DNA of 64,000 nucleotides from Granulosicoccus sp947495035 (GCF_050589605.1 NZ_JBNGOO010000010.1); one strand, 5' to 3'; shown: positions 44,450 to 53,974, numbered from the stretch's first letter. Notes: generated by a model not told the origin, from the letters alone. Program-made: numbers and translations.

Positions 44450-44905
44450 ATGTCAACTCTGCTCAACGAACGGCGATGCGTGTCCGTCGTCATTCTTCTC
44501 CTGGTCGCCGGCCTGGTTACATCCACCTTCGGACTGACCTTCGCCGACCTGGGTGGCGCCTTCAGTCCGATGTTCTTTCCCCGCATCATTCTGACGATAC
44601 TGCTCGCCCTTGCCGCGTTCAATGTCGTTCTCGATCTGCTGAAGCCTTCTCCATCCGATCCGATCGAGCTCTGGCCGGTGCTGACCATCAGCCTTGCCTT
44701 CATTGTCTATGTGCTGCTTCTCGTGCCGCTGGGCTACTTCGTCAGCTCGGTGGCACTGGGTATGGTGGTGTTGCTGGCGCTGGGTCTGCGTCATCCCCTG
44801 CAGGTCGTCCTTCCACCGGTGCTAGCAGCGGGTGCACTGCTTGTCTTGTTCAACCACGTACTGAAAATGCCACTTCCAACCTCGCCCTTTACCTGGTGGA
44901 TCTGA
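44450..44905 (+). CDS. tctB: Tripartite tricarboxylate transporter small membrane subunit (TctB)
   Basis: The 151-residue product starts at MSTLLNER after AAGGAG at good spacing; an in-frame ATG at 44399 lies inside the stem-loop. Four hydrophobic helices carry the TctB pattern, with the early phrase GGAFSPMFFPRIILTILL and a C-terminal LFNHVLKMPLPTSPF, which is characteristic of the family. It pairs with TctA to form the membrane part. It lies between tctC and tctA in the standard order. Confidence 0.93.
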   Translation: MSTLLNERRCVSVVILLLVAGLVTSTFGLTFADLGGAFSPMFFPRIILTILLALAAFNVVLDLLKPSPSDPIELWPVLTISLAFIVYVLLLVPLGYFVSSVALGMVVLLALGLRHPLQVVLPPVLAAGALLVLFNHVLKMPLPTSPFTWWI

Positions 44906-44915
44906 GGGAACAGAC

Positions 44916-46409
44916 ATGATTCAATCCATTCCAGAGGCTCTGGGCCTGATTCTGACGCTCGAAGGTCTGCTGGTTCTGAGCATCGGCACCATGCTGGGTA
45001 TCATTCTGGGCGCATTGCCCGGCATCGGCTCGACGGTTGCCGTTGCCATGATCCTGCCCTTTACCCTGACGATGTCCCAGGCTCCCGCCATTCTGCTGCT
45101 ACTGGCGATCTATGCCGGCTCGGTCTATGGGGGCTCCATTTCAGCCATCCTCATCAACACACCCGGCACGCCACAGTCCGCGGCTACCTGCCTGGACGGC
45201 TACCCGATGGCGCAACGGGGTGAAGCCGGCAAGGCACTGGGCTGGGCGACCGTGGCATCCGTGATTGGAGGACTGGTATCCGCTGTTGTATTGATCTTCG
45301 CAGCACCGCAGCTGGCCGCCTTTGCGCTCAATTTCGGACCGATCGAGACCTTCGCACTGATCCTGCTGGGTCTGACCTGCATCGTCTCCGTGTCGGAAGG
45401 CTCGCTGACCAAGGGTCTGATCGCCGGCTTCATGGGCCTGTTTCTGTCCACGGTGGGTGGCGATCCGATAACCGGTGAAGCACGCTTCACCTTTGGCCAG
45501 TTCCAGTTGATCGCCGGTTTCAACCTGCTGGCGGTGGTCATTGGTGTATTCGCCCTGTCGGAGGTACTGACCCGCGCAGCCGCCTTGCGCGAAAGCGAAC
45601 AGACGCTGGTGACGTTCGATGGCATGGTACTGCCCCGGCTCTCCGAGTGGAAGGGCCGCTTGAAAGGCCTGTGCAAGTCCGTCCTGATCGGCAATGGTAT
45701 CGGCGTGCTACCGGGTACCGGAGCGGCCACCGCCGCCTTCATCTCCTACGCCGAAGCCCGCCGATCCGCTCCAACCCGCGAGAACTTCGGCAAAGGTGAG
45801 CCGGATGGGCTGATTGCCTCGGAGTCTGCCAACAATGCCGTTACCGGTGGCGCTCTGGTGCCCACCATGGCGCTGGGCATTCCCGGTGATGCGATCACGG
45901 CGGTAATGCTGGCCACGCTGACCCTTCACGGTGTGACGCCCGGCGTGCGTCTGATGACGGACAACCCGGTATTGATGGCCGCCATTTTCTCGGGATTCTT
46001 CGTGATCAACCTCATGCTGCTGCCGCTGGGCATGCTGGTTTCACGCCTGGCCGCACCGATACTGCGTATCAGGGAAGCCTACATGCTGGTCATGATCTGC
46101 CTGCTGTGTACGGTTGGTGTGTATTTCGTGAGGGGCAATCCGTTTGATCTCCTGGTGATGGCTGCAGCAGGTATCATTGGCTTCATTCTGCGCCGCCAGG
46201 GCTATCCCATGGCACCACTCGTCATCGGCATGGTACTGGGACCGACTCTGGAGATCAGTCTGCGACAGGGCCTGATCATCACCGACGGCAACTTTGCGGC
46301 ATTCTTCGTGGGACACCCCATTGCCGTGGTTCTGGTCATCGCGGCCATCGGCATGCTCAGCCTGCCGCTACTACGTATCGTCAAGCACCGAAAAAGAGAT
46401 CTGACATGA
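44916..46409 (+). CDS. tctA: Tripartite tricarboxylate transporter large permease (TctA)
   Basis: The 497-residue membrane protein has about 12 helices and the two TctA signature loops: LGALPGIGSTVAVAMILPF near the start, with GGSISAILINTPGTPQSAA, and VLPGTGAATAAFISYAEA in the middle followed by ALGIPGDAITAVML. It is the channel subunit. It starts 10 bases after tctB with GAGGGAAC as ribosome site and overlaps the following tauE-like gene (ATGA). Confidence 0.95.
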   Translation: MIQSIPEALGLILTLEGLLVLSIGTMLGIILGALPGIGSTVAVAMILPFTLTMSQAPAILLLLAIYAGSVYGGSISAILINTPGTPQSAATCLDGYPMAQRGEAGKALGWATVASVIGGLVSAVVLIFAAPQLAAFALNFGPIETFALILLGLTCIVSVSEGSLTKGLIAGFMGLFLSTVGGDPITGEARFTFGQFQLIAGFNLLAVVIGVFALSEVLTRAAALRESEQTLVTFDGMVLPRLSEWKGRLKGLCKSVLIGNGIGVLPGTGAATAAFISYAEARRSAPTRENFGKGEPDGLIASESANNAVTGGALVPTMALGIPGDAITAVMLATLTLHGVTPGVRLMTDNPVLMAAIFSGFFVINLMLLPLGMLVSRLAAPILRIREAYMLVMICLLCTVGVYFVRGNPFDLLVMAAAGIIGFILRRQGYPMAPLVIGMVLGPTLEISLRQGLIITDGNFAAFFVGHPIAVVLVIAAIGMLSLPLLRIVKHRKRDLT

Positions 46410-47236
46410 TTGCAGGATTTTCCATCACCGTACTGCTGGGCCTGACCATCGGCTTGCTGATCACCGGCGCCATTGCCGGTGTGCTGGCGGGCCTGCTGGG
46501 CGTGGGCGGCGGAATCGTCATTGTCCCCGTGCTGGTCGTGGTTGCCGAGATCTTCAACATTCCCGATGACATCGCCATGCTGCTGGTGGTCGGCACCTCA
46601 CTGGCGACGATCATCCCGACGTCCATCTCCTCCGCCCGCGCGCACAACAAACGCGGCGCCATAGACCGGGACATACTGCGCGGTTGGACCCTGGCCATCT
46701 TTCTGGGTGCCCTGGCAGGCGGCATCGCCTCGAAGTTCATCGGCGCGAATGGCCTGACACTGGTCTTCGGTGTGGTCGCACTTGCGGTCTCCATCAACCT
46801 GGCACTCCCCAGGACCCTCACGCTGGCCGCGGCGCCGCCTGCATCCCGACTGTCACAGGGTGCCATTGCCTTGCCGATCGGTTTCACCTCCGCCCTGATG
46901 GGGATCGGCGGCGGCACCTTGTCGGTGCCGGTGATGTCCATGCTCTCGGTTCCGGTTCATCGAGCCGTGGCCACAGCATCGGTCTTCGGCCTGGCCATTG
47001 CCTTGCCGGCAGTCTGCGGCTTCGTCTGGGCAGGCTGGGATGCACCCGGACGCCCACCCGGCTCACTGGGTTTCGTGAATCTGCCAGCTGCCATCGTGCT
47101 GTTTTCCATGAGCGTACTGACCGCCCCCCATGGCGCGAAGATCGCCCACCTTCTGGAACCACGCAAACTCAAACTGGCCTTTGCCATCTTTCTGGCCATC
47201 AGCGCCCTGCGCATGTTGTACAAGGCCATGACATGA
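46406..47236 (+). CDS. TauE/SafE-family membrane protein
   Basis: The 276-residue membrane protein has about eight helices. The duplicated family motif appears as LAGLLGVGGGIVIVPVLVV in the first half and LMGIGGGTLSVPVMSML in the second. Members export sulfite, sulfoacetate or other organosulfur anions, or move other small anions. Both ends overlap neighbours by ATGA, to tctA before and the hydrolase after, so it belongs firmly to the tct operon. This suggests that the imported acid yields an anionic by-product that must be exported (inference). Confidence 0.92.
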   Translation: MIAGFSITVLLGLTIGLLITGAIAGVLAGLLGVGGGIVIVPVLVVVAEIFNIPDDIAMLLVVGTSLATIIPTSISSARAHNKRGAIDRDILRGWTLAIFLGALAGGIASKFIGANGLTLVFGVVALAVSINLALPRTLTLAAAPPASRLSQGAIALPIGFTSALMGIGGGTLSVPVMSMLSVPVHRAVATASVFGLAIALPAVCGFVWAGWDAPGRPPGSLGFVNLPAAIVLFSMSVLTAPHGAKIAHLLEPRKLKLAFAIFLAISALRMLYKAMT

Positions 47237-48045
47237 CCGCGCCCTATCGTCTCGAGACTGCCGGACTGACGGTCAATCTGCGACAGGAGGGTGCCGGACC
47301 ACCCTTGCTGTTTCTCGGTGGATCGAACTTCGACCTGTCGATCAATGCCCCGGTATTCGACAGTCAGCTGCCACGGCACTTTAGCGTGGCCGCCGCCGAT
47401 CCACGCGGACTGGGAGGCACCGATGCACCGAATGGCAACTGGTCGATGAAGGACTACGCGCAAGACGCCCTGAACATGCTGGACGCTCTAGGCTGGAATC
47501 AGGTGGATGTACTGGGTGAGAGTTTCGGCGCCATGGTTGCCATGCACCTGGCGGCTCTGGCACCGGAACGTGTACAGCGTCTCGCTCTGGCGGCAGGATC
47601 TCCCGGCGGTGAAGGTGGTTCTTCCTATCCGGTGCAGAATCTGCTGGACATCGATGACCTGCATCTGCGAGCACGCTCGACCCTGGAAATCCTCGATACG
47701 CGCTTCCAGGCGCTGCAAACAGCCTCTCCGGATGAAGCCGAGCGCCTCATCCGTAAGCGCATGGCGGTAGAGAAACGCTTTCGCGAAAGCCATCGGAACG
47801 CACAGGGGTATCCTCGCTTGCTGGCTGCTCGTGCCGATCATGACGCCTGGGATCTGCTGCCGCTGATTTCCGCGCCCACACTTGTCTTTTGTGGCCAGCA
47901 CGATGGACAGGCTCCGCCCCGACGCGGTGAGAATATCGCCAGTGCCATGCCCGACGCCACGCTTCACATGATCGACGGGGGCCATGCGCATTGCTTTGCA
48001 ACCAGTGAACCTGTGGATATCATCCTCGATCACTGGGTCGGCTGA
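47233..48045 (+). CDS. Alpha/beta-fold hydrolase
   Basis: The 270-residue cytoplasmic protein starts at MTAPYRLET in the ATGA overlap. It has the nucleophile elbow LGESFGAM (Ser about 97), the oxyanion region LFLGGSNFD, an acid on APTLVFCGQHDG and the catalytic His in IDGGHAHCF. The frame stays open about 180 codons upstream, but only as a shadow of the tauE-like gene. As the last member of the tct operon it probably hydrolyses an ester or a ring in the imported compound (inference). Similarity to haloperoxidase- and lactonase-like hydrolases is general only. Confidence 0.9.
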   Translation: MTAPYRLETAGLTVNLRQEGAGPPLLFLGGSNFDLSINAPVFDSQLPRHFSVAAADPRGLGGTDAPNGNWSMKDYAQDALNMLDALGWNQVDVLGESFGAMVAMHLAALAPERVQRLALAAGSPGGEGGSSYPVQNLLDIDDLHLRARSTLEILDTRFQALQTASPDEAERLIRKRMAVEKRFRESHRNAQGYPRLLAARADHDAWDLLPLISAPTLVFCGQHDGQAPPRRGENIASAMPDATLHMIDGGHAHCFATSEPVDIILDHWVG

Positions 48046-48216
48046 GCAGGAGCGCAACCACCGCAGACCTGTCGGCGCCTGCGGCAGGCCCGCATGATCC
48101 GGAGCAATGACAATCAGACTGTTCGTTCTCACTATCAGTCGGGGTCTGTTGTAGGATACCCCTTCAAGCCTTTCGCAAGGAACGCCGCCGATGTTGGAAC
48201 AGCAGAGCCTCATGTC

Positions 48217-49224
48217 ATGACTTCGCGAGTACTTCTTCTGCACAGCGGCGGCACCATCGGCATGCGCCCCACCGCTGATGGATATCGCCCGCTGGAAGGA
48301 TTCGGCGCGATGTTGCAGCAGACGCTGAACAATGGCAGCGCCAAGGTCCCGATATTCGAGGTGGTGGAGCTGGCAGAGTTGATCGACAGCTCCAACCTGC
48401 AACCTTTTCACTGGACGGCCATCGCCAATGAGTTGCTGGCCCGTTGGGATGATTTCGATGGCTTCGTCGTGTTGCATGGCACCGATACCATGGCCTACAC
48501 CGCTTCAGCTTTGTCGTTCATGTTGCGAGGCACTGACAAGCCGGTCATTCTGACCGGATCGCAGATTCCTCTGGTGGAACAGCGCAGCGACACCATCGAG
48601 AATCTGCAAGCTGCCATGCTGCTGGCTGCCAATCCCGCCATTTGCGAAGTCTGCGTCTGTTTCGGCCGACGCCTGCTGCGCGGCAACCGCTGCAGCAAAC
48701 TCCGGACACGCTCTTTCGACGCCTTCGATTCTCCCAACTACCCCTGGTTGGCCGATATCGGTATCGACATCACCTTGCACGAGGAGCGCCTGTTGACATC
48801 GTCGGCCTCTGCATTTCATGTACCGCAGTTCGACCCTCAAGCTGTCGTCGTCATACAGTTCTATCCGGGTATACAGGCCCGAATGGTCGAGGCAATGCTG
48901 GCCAGTGAATCGGTACGGGGTGTCGTCCTGCGCAGCTATGGCGTCGGCAACGCACCCGATGCAGACGAACAGCTGATGGCCGTCCTTGCCAGTGCCGTTG
49001 AACGTGGTATCGTGATGGTCAGCACATCCCAGTGCATCACCGGTGGCGTGACACAGGGTGCCTACGCCTCTGGTGCCATGCTCAACAGGATCGGCGTCGT
49101 GCCTGCCAGTGACATGACTCTGGAAGCGGCCTTTACCAAACTGCATGTCCTGCTCGCCTCAGGCACGGACACGGACACGCTACGACAGCAATTTGCCAGC
49201 CCCCTGTCTGGTGAATGCCAATGA
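48217..49224 (+). CDS. ansA: Type I L-asparaginase
   Basis: The predicted protein has 335 residues from MTSRVLLLHSGG, close to cytoplasmic type I asparaginases. Both active-site threonine motifs are present: HSGGTIGM near the N terminus and LHGTDTMAYTASAL about 80 residues later. A QCITGGVTQGAYASG segment matches the allosteric half of the family. It has no signal peptide when started here. The frame is open back to 48094, which would add about 40 non-homologous residues. It makes aspartate and ammonia from asparagine; the symporter gene follows 99 bases later. Confidence 0.92.
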   Translation: MTSRVLLLHSGGTIGMRPTADGYRPLEGFGAMLQQTLNNGSAKVPIFEVVELAELIDSSNLQPFHWTAIANELLARWDDFDGFVVLHGTDTMAYTASALSFMLRGTDKPVILTGSQIPLVEQRSDTIENLQAAMLLAANPAICEVCVCFGRRLLRGNRCSKLRTRSFDAFDSPNYPWLADIGIDITLHEERLLTSSASAFHVPQFDPQAVVVIQFYPGIQARMVEAMLASESVRGVVLRSYGVGNAPDADEQLMAVLASAVERGIVMVSTSQCITGGVTQGAYASGAMLNRIGVVPASDMTLEAAFTKLHVLLASGTDTDTLRQQFASPLSGECQ

Positions 49225-49323
49225 ATCGTTGACCGACGGACCCATGGTGCGTATATCGATACCTTCGACAAACGAACAAGCCCCGACCTTCCCTCCCCAA
49301 ACCAGTAACGGAGTCCGTCTTAC

Positions 49324-50763
49324 ATGGAGCTACTCGAATCCTTTTTCGGCGTCATCAATGATCTGACATGGGGGTGGGCGCTCGTCCCCTTTCTTGTCGT
49401 CATGGGTCTGTTCTTCACGATATCGACAGGCTTTGTGCAACTTCGCTATTTCAAGCGGATGTTTCGCGTCTTTTCCAGCAAGAATCAATCGGCTGATCCG
49501 AATGCCATCTCCGCCCGTGAGGCCCTGCTCGTGTCAGTCGGCGGGCGCGTTGGTGGTGGCAATATTGCCGGTGTTGCCGTAGCCATCACGCTCGGCGGTC
49601 CTGGCGCGGTTTTCTGGATGTGGGCTGTTGCCGCTGTCGGCATGGCGACCAGCCTGATCGAATGCTCCCTGTCACAACTCTACAAGCAGAGTGAGCCGGA
49701 CGGCACCTTTCGCGGAGGACCCGCGCGCACCATCATTCGCGGGCTCGGTGAGAATTTTCGCTGGTTGGCAACGATCTACGCAATCTGCCTGATTGCCTCC
49801 TTTGCCATCGGCTTCAACGCCTTTCAGGGCAACACGGTGGCCGGCGCCGCTCTTGACAGCCTTGGCATAGAACGTCTCTGGACAGGGGTTGCCCTGGCAA
49901 TCGGCACCTGCCTGATCGTGTACGGCGGCATCCAGCGCATTGCCAAGGTAGCCGATGTGGTCGTGCCGGTCATGGCATTCGGTTATATCGTTCTGGCTTT
50001 GCTGGTCATCCTCGTCAATATCGGAGAAGTGCCTCGGGTACTGGGTTCGATCTTCGCGAACGCCTTCGGCTTCGAACAGGCCGTGGGTGGTGGTATGGGG
50101 GCAGCGCTGGCGCAGGGTTTGCGTCGTGGTCTGTTCTCGAATGAAGCCGGCCTGGGCTCGGCTCCGAACGTGGCCGCAACAGCCGATGTCAGGCATCCGG
50201 TCAGCCAGGGAATCACCCAGTCTCTATCCGTTTTCATCGACACCTATGTCATCTGCAGCTGTACCGCTTTCATCATCCTGCTGGGCGATGTCTATGTGCC
50301 AGGGGCAACCGATGTGGACGGCATTGCCCTGACACAGCAATCGCTGGTCTCACATCTGGGAGAGTGGGCGCAATACGCACTGACAACCGCCATTCTGTTG
50401 TTCGCCTTCAGCTCGATCATCTACAACTACTACCTGGGTGAGAACGCGCTGACATTCATGACGAAGAGCAAAGCCTCCGTGCATGGCCTGCGTCTGCTGG
50501 TTGTCGGCATTGTATTCCTGGGAGCAGTAGCCCCGGGCGCGACGGCTGTCTTCTTTTTCTCTGACCCGATGATGGGCATACTCGCTGTCGTCAACCTGCT
50601 GGCTCTGATGATGATGTTCCCTACGGCCATGCGCCTGATCAACGACTTCGGCGCTCAGCTCAAGGCGGGTGTCGCCCGTCCGGTGCTGAACCCCGATGAT
50701 TATCCCGACCTGGACATAGAACGTGACGTCTGGACCGGGAAAGTCGACTCTTCCAACGGCTGA
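49324..50763 (+). CDS. Sodium:alanine/glycine symporter (AGCS family)
   Basis: The 479-residue membrane protein has about 11 helices and the AGCS hallmarks: TGFVQLRYFKRMFRVF, VGGRVGGGNIAGVAVAITLGG, the GPGAVFWMW phrase, and GLRRGLFSNEAGLGSAPN, which is the family signature. It takes up small neutral amino acids with sodium. With the asparaginase before it, asparagine or alanine/glycine are likely substrates (inference). The ribosome site is weak, and the gene could be read from the asparaginase transcript. Confidence 0.94.
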   Translation: MELLESFFGVINDLTWGWALVPFLVVMGLFFTISTGFVQLRYFKRMFRVFSSKNQSADPNAISAREALLVSVGGRVGGGNIAGVAVAITLGGPGAVFWMWAVAAVGMATSLIECSLSQLYKQSEPDGTFRGGPARTIIRGLGENFRWLATIYAICLIASFAIGFNAFQGNTVAGAALDSLGIERLWTGVALAIGTCLIVYGGIQRIAKVADVVVPVMAFGYIVLALLVILVNIGEVPRVLGSIFANAFGFEQAVGGGMGAALAQGLRRGLFSNEAGLGSAPNVAATADVRHPVSQGITQSLSVFIDTYVICSCTAFIILLGDVYVPGATDVDGIALTQQSLVSHLGEWAQYALTTAILLFAFSSIIYNYYLGENALTFMTKSKASVHGLRLLVVGIVFLGAVAPGATAVFFFSDPMMGILAVVNLLALMMMFPTAMRLINDFGAQLKAGVARPVLNPDDYPDLDIERDVWTGKVDSSNG

Positions 50764-50880
50764 TCACTCTCAAGGCGGCGACCCGTACTCCGGTCGCCGC
50801 CACTGCGCAAGATCGCGCGAGTTCCATCCGACCAGTGGACGAGCCTGTCGAGACGACTCCGGCCGCTCGCGACCACCCGC

Positions 50881-51070
50881 TCTTGCCTGCTCTTGCCTGC
50901 TCTTGCCTGCTCTTGCCTGCTCTTGCCTGCTCTTGCCTGCTCTTGCCTGCTCTTGCCTGCTCTTGNNNNNNNNNNNNNNNNNNNNNNNNNNNNNNNNNNN
51001 NNNNNNNNNNNNNNNNNNNNNNNNNNNNNNNNNNNNNNNNNNNNNNNNNNNNNNNNNNNNTCTTGCCTGT
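50881..51070. repeat. 10-bp tandem repeat (TCTTGCCTGC) interrupted by an assembly gap
   Basis: Eight and a half exact copies of TCTTGCCTGC lie at 50881-50965. Undetermined bases follow (50966-51060), then a last copy TCTTGCCTGT at 51061-51070. The true copy number is unknown. The array is about 120 bases after the symporter stop and 20 bases before the end of the DUF2945 gene. The frames running through it are artefacts. Confidence 0.95.
50966..51060. other. Assembly gap (95 N) inside the repeat
   Basis: The 95 undetermined bases are flanked on both sides by the same 10-bp unit. This shows that assembly broke in a repeat longer than the reads or too variable to resolve. Confidence 0.99.
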
Positions 51071-51090
51071 CAGCAGAGCATGTCGGTGGC

Positions 51091-51306
51091 TTACGCCGAT
51101 TCGCACTCGCTGGCCAATTTCAGCACATTGGAACCATCATCCGAGTCGATGTACAAGGCCGGATCATCCTTGCTGCCATGACGCACTACTTCGTTACCGG
51201 AAATCTGTCGCGTGGTCTTTTCCGTAAAGACCGACTGGACAGTGCCCGTACCGTGACCCTGCCCCCACGACCATTTCACTTTGTCTCCTGATTGAAACGA
51301 TGACAT
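51091..51306 (-). CDS. DUF2945 / hypervirulence-associated TUDOR-like protein
   Basis: The 71-residue protein has the small beta-barrel pattern of DUF2945: FQSGDKVKWSWGQGHGTGTV, then SVFTEKTTRQISGNEVVRHG, and the end DDPALYIDSDDGSNVLKLASE. Such proteins are widespread in proteobacteria and fungi, and no activity is known for the bacterial ones. GGAGAGG before the ATG is a strong ribosome site. The 10-bp repeat begins about 20 bases beyond its stop. Confidence 0.88.
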   Translation of the reverse strand: MSSFQSGDKVKWSWGQGHGTGTVQSVFTEKTTRQISGNEVVRHGSKDDPALYIDSDDGSNVLKLASECESA

Positions 51307-51415
51307 ATCCTCTCCCCCTGAATGCTTCTGCTTGTACAGTCGGCGAGTCTAGCAAGCTCGGTTCATCGATCACGACAAGCTCCCACGTTTACACAAGCGG
51401 ATTGACTGGAGTCGC

Positions 51416-52696
51416 ATGAACGGCTGGGCGAGCAGATGGTTGAAAAGCACAACGGCGAACTCTGAGCTACCGGACTCGACCGAAGAACGCGACAAGATCG
51501 CTCGCAATGCGCTGGTATTGATTGCAGCGACGTTCCTGACCAAAACCGCGGATTCACTGGCCAACCCCAAGATCACCCTCACCTGGTTGCTGCAGAGCAT
51601 GGGGGCTTCCGCTGCTGCCATCAGCCTTCTGGTTCCCATCCGTGAATCCGGAGCTCTGCTACCACAGGCGGCACTTGCCAGCCTTGCCAACAGTCGCAGC
51701 CGTCAGGCAGGCCTGTATCGATTGGGCACGCTGGTACAGGGAGCAGCGGCACTGGGCATGCTGGCTTCTGTCGCCACGCTCGAAGGCACACTGGCAGGCT
51801 GGGCCGTCGTCCTCTGTCTGGCCATTCTGAGCCTGGCGCGATGTCTCTGCTCACTGACTCACAAGGCGATGATCGGCAAGGGAGTGCCCAAGGGACTGCG
51901 AGGCCAGACCAATGGCTGGGCTTCCAGCGCAGCCGGACTGGCAACGTGTATCGTCGCCGTGCTGCTGATCCTGGTACAAGGTGCTCCGGGTGTTCAGCCT
52001 CTGATGTGGATGGTCGCCGTGGCCGGACTCGCCTGGTGGCTGGCCACCCTTGTCATCTCCTTTCTCGACGAACCGGAGCAGAAACCGAAGGATGCCGACA
52101 ATCGTTTCTGGCAGAGGCTCAAACTGCTACGCAAAGACGCGCACTTTCTGCGCTTTGTCATTGCCCGCGCGCTACTTACCTCGTCGGCGCTGGTAGCCCC
52201 TTACTATGTCATGCTGCAGGCCGGGAGTGAGAATCCCCTGGCAGGCTTCGGCGCACTGTTACTGGCCAGTGGCGTCGCCAGTCTGATAGCCTCACCGCTC
52301 TGGGGGCGTCTGGCCGACCACTCATCACGTCTTGTCCTGTTGCTCAGTGCAACTCTGGTCAGCGCTCTGGGACTGTCCACCGTTGTCTTGCATCAGACCC
52401 TGCCGGAGCTGTTCAGCAACGCCTGGCTCGTGCCTGCGTTGTACTTCTGCCTCGAACTGGCTCATCAGGGTATCCGCGTCGGGCGCAAGACCTATATCGT
52501 GGATATGGCTAACGACGACAATCGGGTGGATTATGTTGCCGTCAGCAACTCCACCATCGGTCTGATACTGCTGTTCGTCGGCTTGATCTCCAGCGGGCTA
52601 TCCACCATCCTGCCTCCAGTGACCCTGATTGCGCTGCTGTCACTGCTCAGTGCAGCCGGCGCCATACTGGGACGAAGCCTGCCCGAAGTCGAATGA
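51416..52696 (+). CDS. Major facilitator superfamily transporter
   Basis: The 426-residue protein has a soluble N-terminal part of about 30 residues and then about 12 hydrophobic helices. A charged cytoplasmic loop near the middle (DEPEQKPKDADNRFWQRLK) divides them, as usual for MFS proteins. Recognisable bits are KTADSLANPKITLTW and the loop RLADHSSR between later helices. The substrate is unknown, and I cannot place it in a named subfamily. It lies alone between the DUF2945 gene (divergent) and a GAF-LuxR regulator, with GGAG five bases before the ATG. Confidence 0.85.
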   Translation: MNGWASRWLKSTTANSELPDSTEERDKIARNALVLIAATFLTKTADSLANPKITLTWLLQSMGASAAAISLLVPIRESGALLPQAALASLANSRSRQAGLYRLGTLVQGAAALGMLASVATLEGTLAGWAVVLCLAILSLARCLCSLTHKAMIGKGVPKGLRGQTNGWASSAAGLATCIVAVLLILVQGAPGVQPLMWMVAVAGLAWWLATLVISFLDEPEQKPKDADNRFWQRLKLLRKDAHFLRFVIARALLTSSALVAPYYVMLQAGSENPLAGFGALLLASGVASLIASPLWGRLADHSSRLVLLLSATLVSALGLSTVVLHQTLPELFSNAWLVPALYFCLELAHQGIRVGRKTYIVDMANDDNRVDYVAVSNSTIGLILLFVGLISSGLSTILPPVTLIALLSLLSAAGAILGRSLPEVE

Positions 52697-52893
52697 CATC
52701 ATGCTGTCCAACCACTGATCAGGTGGCCATCCACAGTCGAACAGCGATTGTCGGTCGACAAGCCGATTTTCGGCGCTTCACCCACTGTCAGTGAGTCATG
52801 CATCCGGTATTTCGGTAAGGTTGCAGGAACCAGCAGTCGCTTCGGTGCTCGATGTGCCGAACGGCCTTCACCTGACATTACCAGGAGACCGGG

Positions 52894-53859
52894 ATGAAGA
52901 CGTCGGAAAAGCCGCAGATTCCAGCAGACATACTTGCCAAGTGGCAGCGTGTCATCGATCTGGCATCAGCGATGGCTCAGGTACCAGCCGGGCTGATCAT
53001 GAAAACCGATCCACCCAGACATTCCGTTCTGATCAAGTCCACCGGTAAGGAAAACCCCTACCGGGTAGGACAGAAATTCGAACTTGGCCCTGAACTGTAT
53101 TGTCAGGAAGTCATTGCTCGAGATGACGAGTTGGTCGTGGAAGACGCCAATTGCGACCCGGTGTGGCAGAACAATGAAGATCTTGAGTACGGCATGTCAT
53201 TTTATATGGGCTACCCATTACGCTGGCCGGACGGCGCATTGCTGGGTACACTCTGCGTGCTGGACAGCTCCAGCAACGAACGGGCATTGCAGTGTCGCGA
53301 TCTGCTGATCGAATTCCGTAGCCTGATAGAGGCTGATCTGTCATTGCTGACGGAAATTGCCCGACGCGAGAAGGCCGAGAACCAATTGAGAAAACTGCTG
53401 GCAGGGCTTGAGCAAACGGTCGACAGCCGCACCAAGGAGCTCAAGCGAGCCAATACGACTCTGCAAGTACTGGTGGAACGCATGGCTTCATCACGCGAGG
53501 AATTCGAGGCCGATATCATTCGCCAGCTGGAAGCCCTGGTCAAACCTCACATGAACACCCTGCACTCCAAGGGTGCAGTTGCACCCGAATATGCCGTCTA
53601 TCTGGAATTGCTGGAATCCAGCCTGGCCTCCATCACGAGTCAGTTTGCAGCAGCGAATACAGCGAGATTCGAATCCCTGACCCAGAAGGAAACCGAAGTG
53701 GCCCAGCTTATCCTGCATGGAAAGTCCACCAAGGACATCGCCAGAGCCATGTTCCGCGAGACCAGTACCATTGATTACCATCGCAGCAATATCAGGCGCA
53801 AGCTGGGGCTCGAGCGTGATATCAGCTTGCGCAGCCATCTCATGTCTCTGCAGGAATAG
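52894..53859 (+). CDS. GAF-domain LuxR-type transcriptional regulator
   Basis: The 321-residue protein starts after CCAGGAGACC. A GAF sensor domain occupies about 15-165 (ELYCQEVIARDDELVVEDA, then MGYPLRWPDGALLGTLCVLD). A coiled-coil linker of about 50 residues (EKAENQLRKLLAGLEQTV) and a C-terminal LuxR helix-turn-helix follow (LTQKETEVAQLILHGKSTKD, then STIDYHRSNIRRKLG). It binds DNA when its GAF ligand, unknown here, is sensed. The next gene, a Tat-exported metallohydrolase 115 bases downstream, lies behind a set of strong palindromes that are candidate binding sites. Confidence 0.9.
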   Translation: MKTSEKPQIPADILAKWQRVIDLASAMAQVPAGLIMKTDPPRHSVLIKSTGKENPYRVGQKFELGPELYCQEVIARDDELVVEDANCDPVWQNNEDLEYGMSFYMGYPLRWPDGALLGTLCVLDSSSNERALQCRDLLIEFRSLIEADLSLLTEIARREKAENQLRKLLAGLEQTVDSRTKELKRANTTLQVLVERMASSREEFEADIIRQLEALVKPHMNTLHSKGAVAPEYAVYLELLESSLASITSQFAAANTARFESLTQKETEVAQLILHGKSTKDIARAMFRETSTIDYHRSNIRRKLGLERDISLRSHLMSLQE

Positions 53860-53900
53860 GGGGAAATCCCCCCTATCGAGCCATGACCATCCCCATGGGG
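53856..53900 (+). promoter_or_regulatory. G/C-rich hairpin and palindrome between regulator and metallohydrolase
   Basis: ATAGGGGG (53856-53863) and CCCCCTAT (53869-53876) form a perfect 8-bp stem that includes the stop codon of the regulator gene. At 53891-53900 a perfect palindrome CCCCATGGGG follows. There is no T-run. They could be operator sites for the GAF-LuxR protein or an attenuating RNA structure. Confidence 0.45.
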
Positions 53901-53974
53901 GAGGATATCCCGGCCAGTGATAGCCTCGGTAATCAACGGGCATGCCGCCCGCACATCCGAGGGAGAATCACACA

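Noticed and set aside
46684..47232. N-terminal extension of the hydrolase frame
   Set aside because: It is the out-of-frame shadow of the tauE-like gene; the hydrolase start is fixed by the ATGA overlap at 47233.
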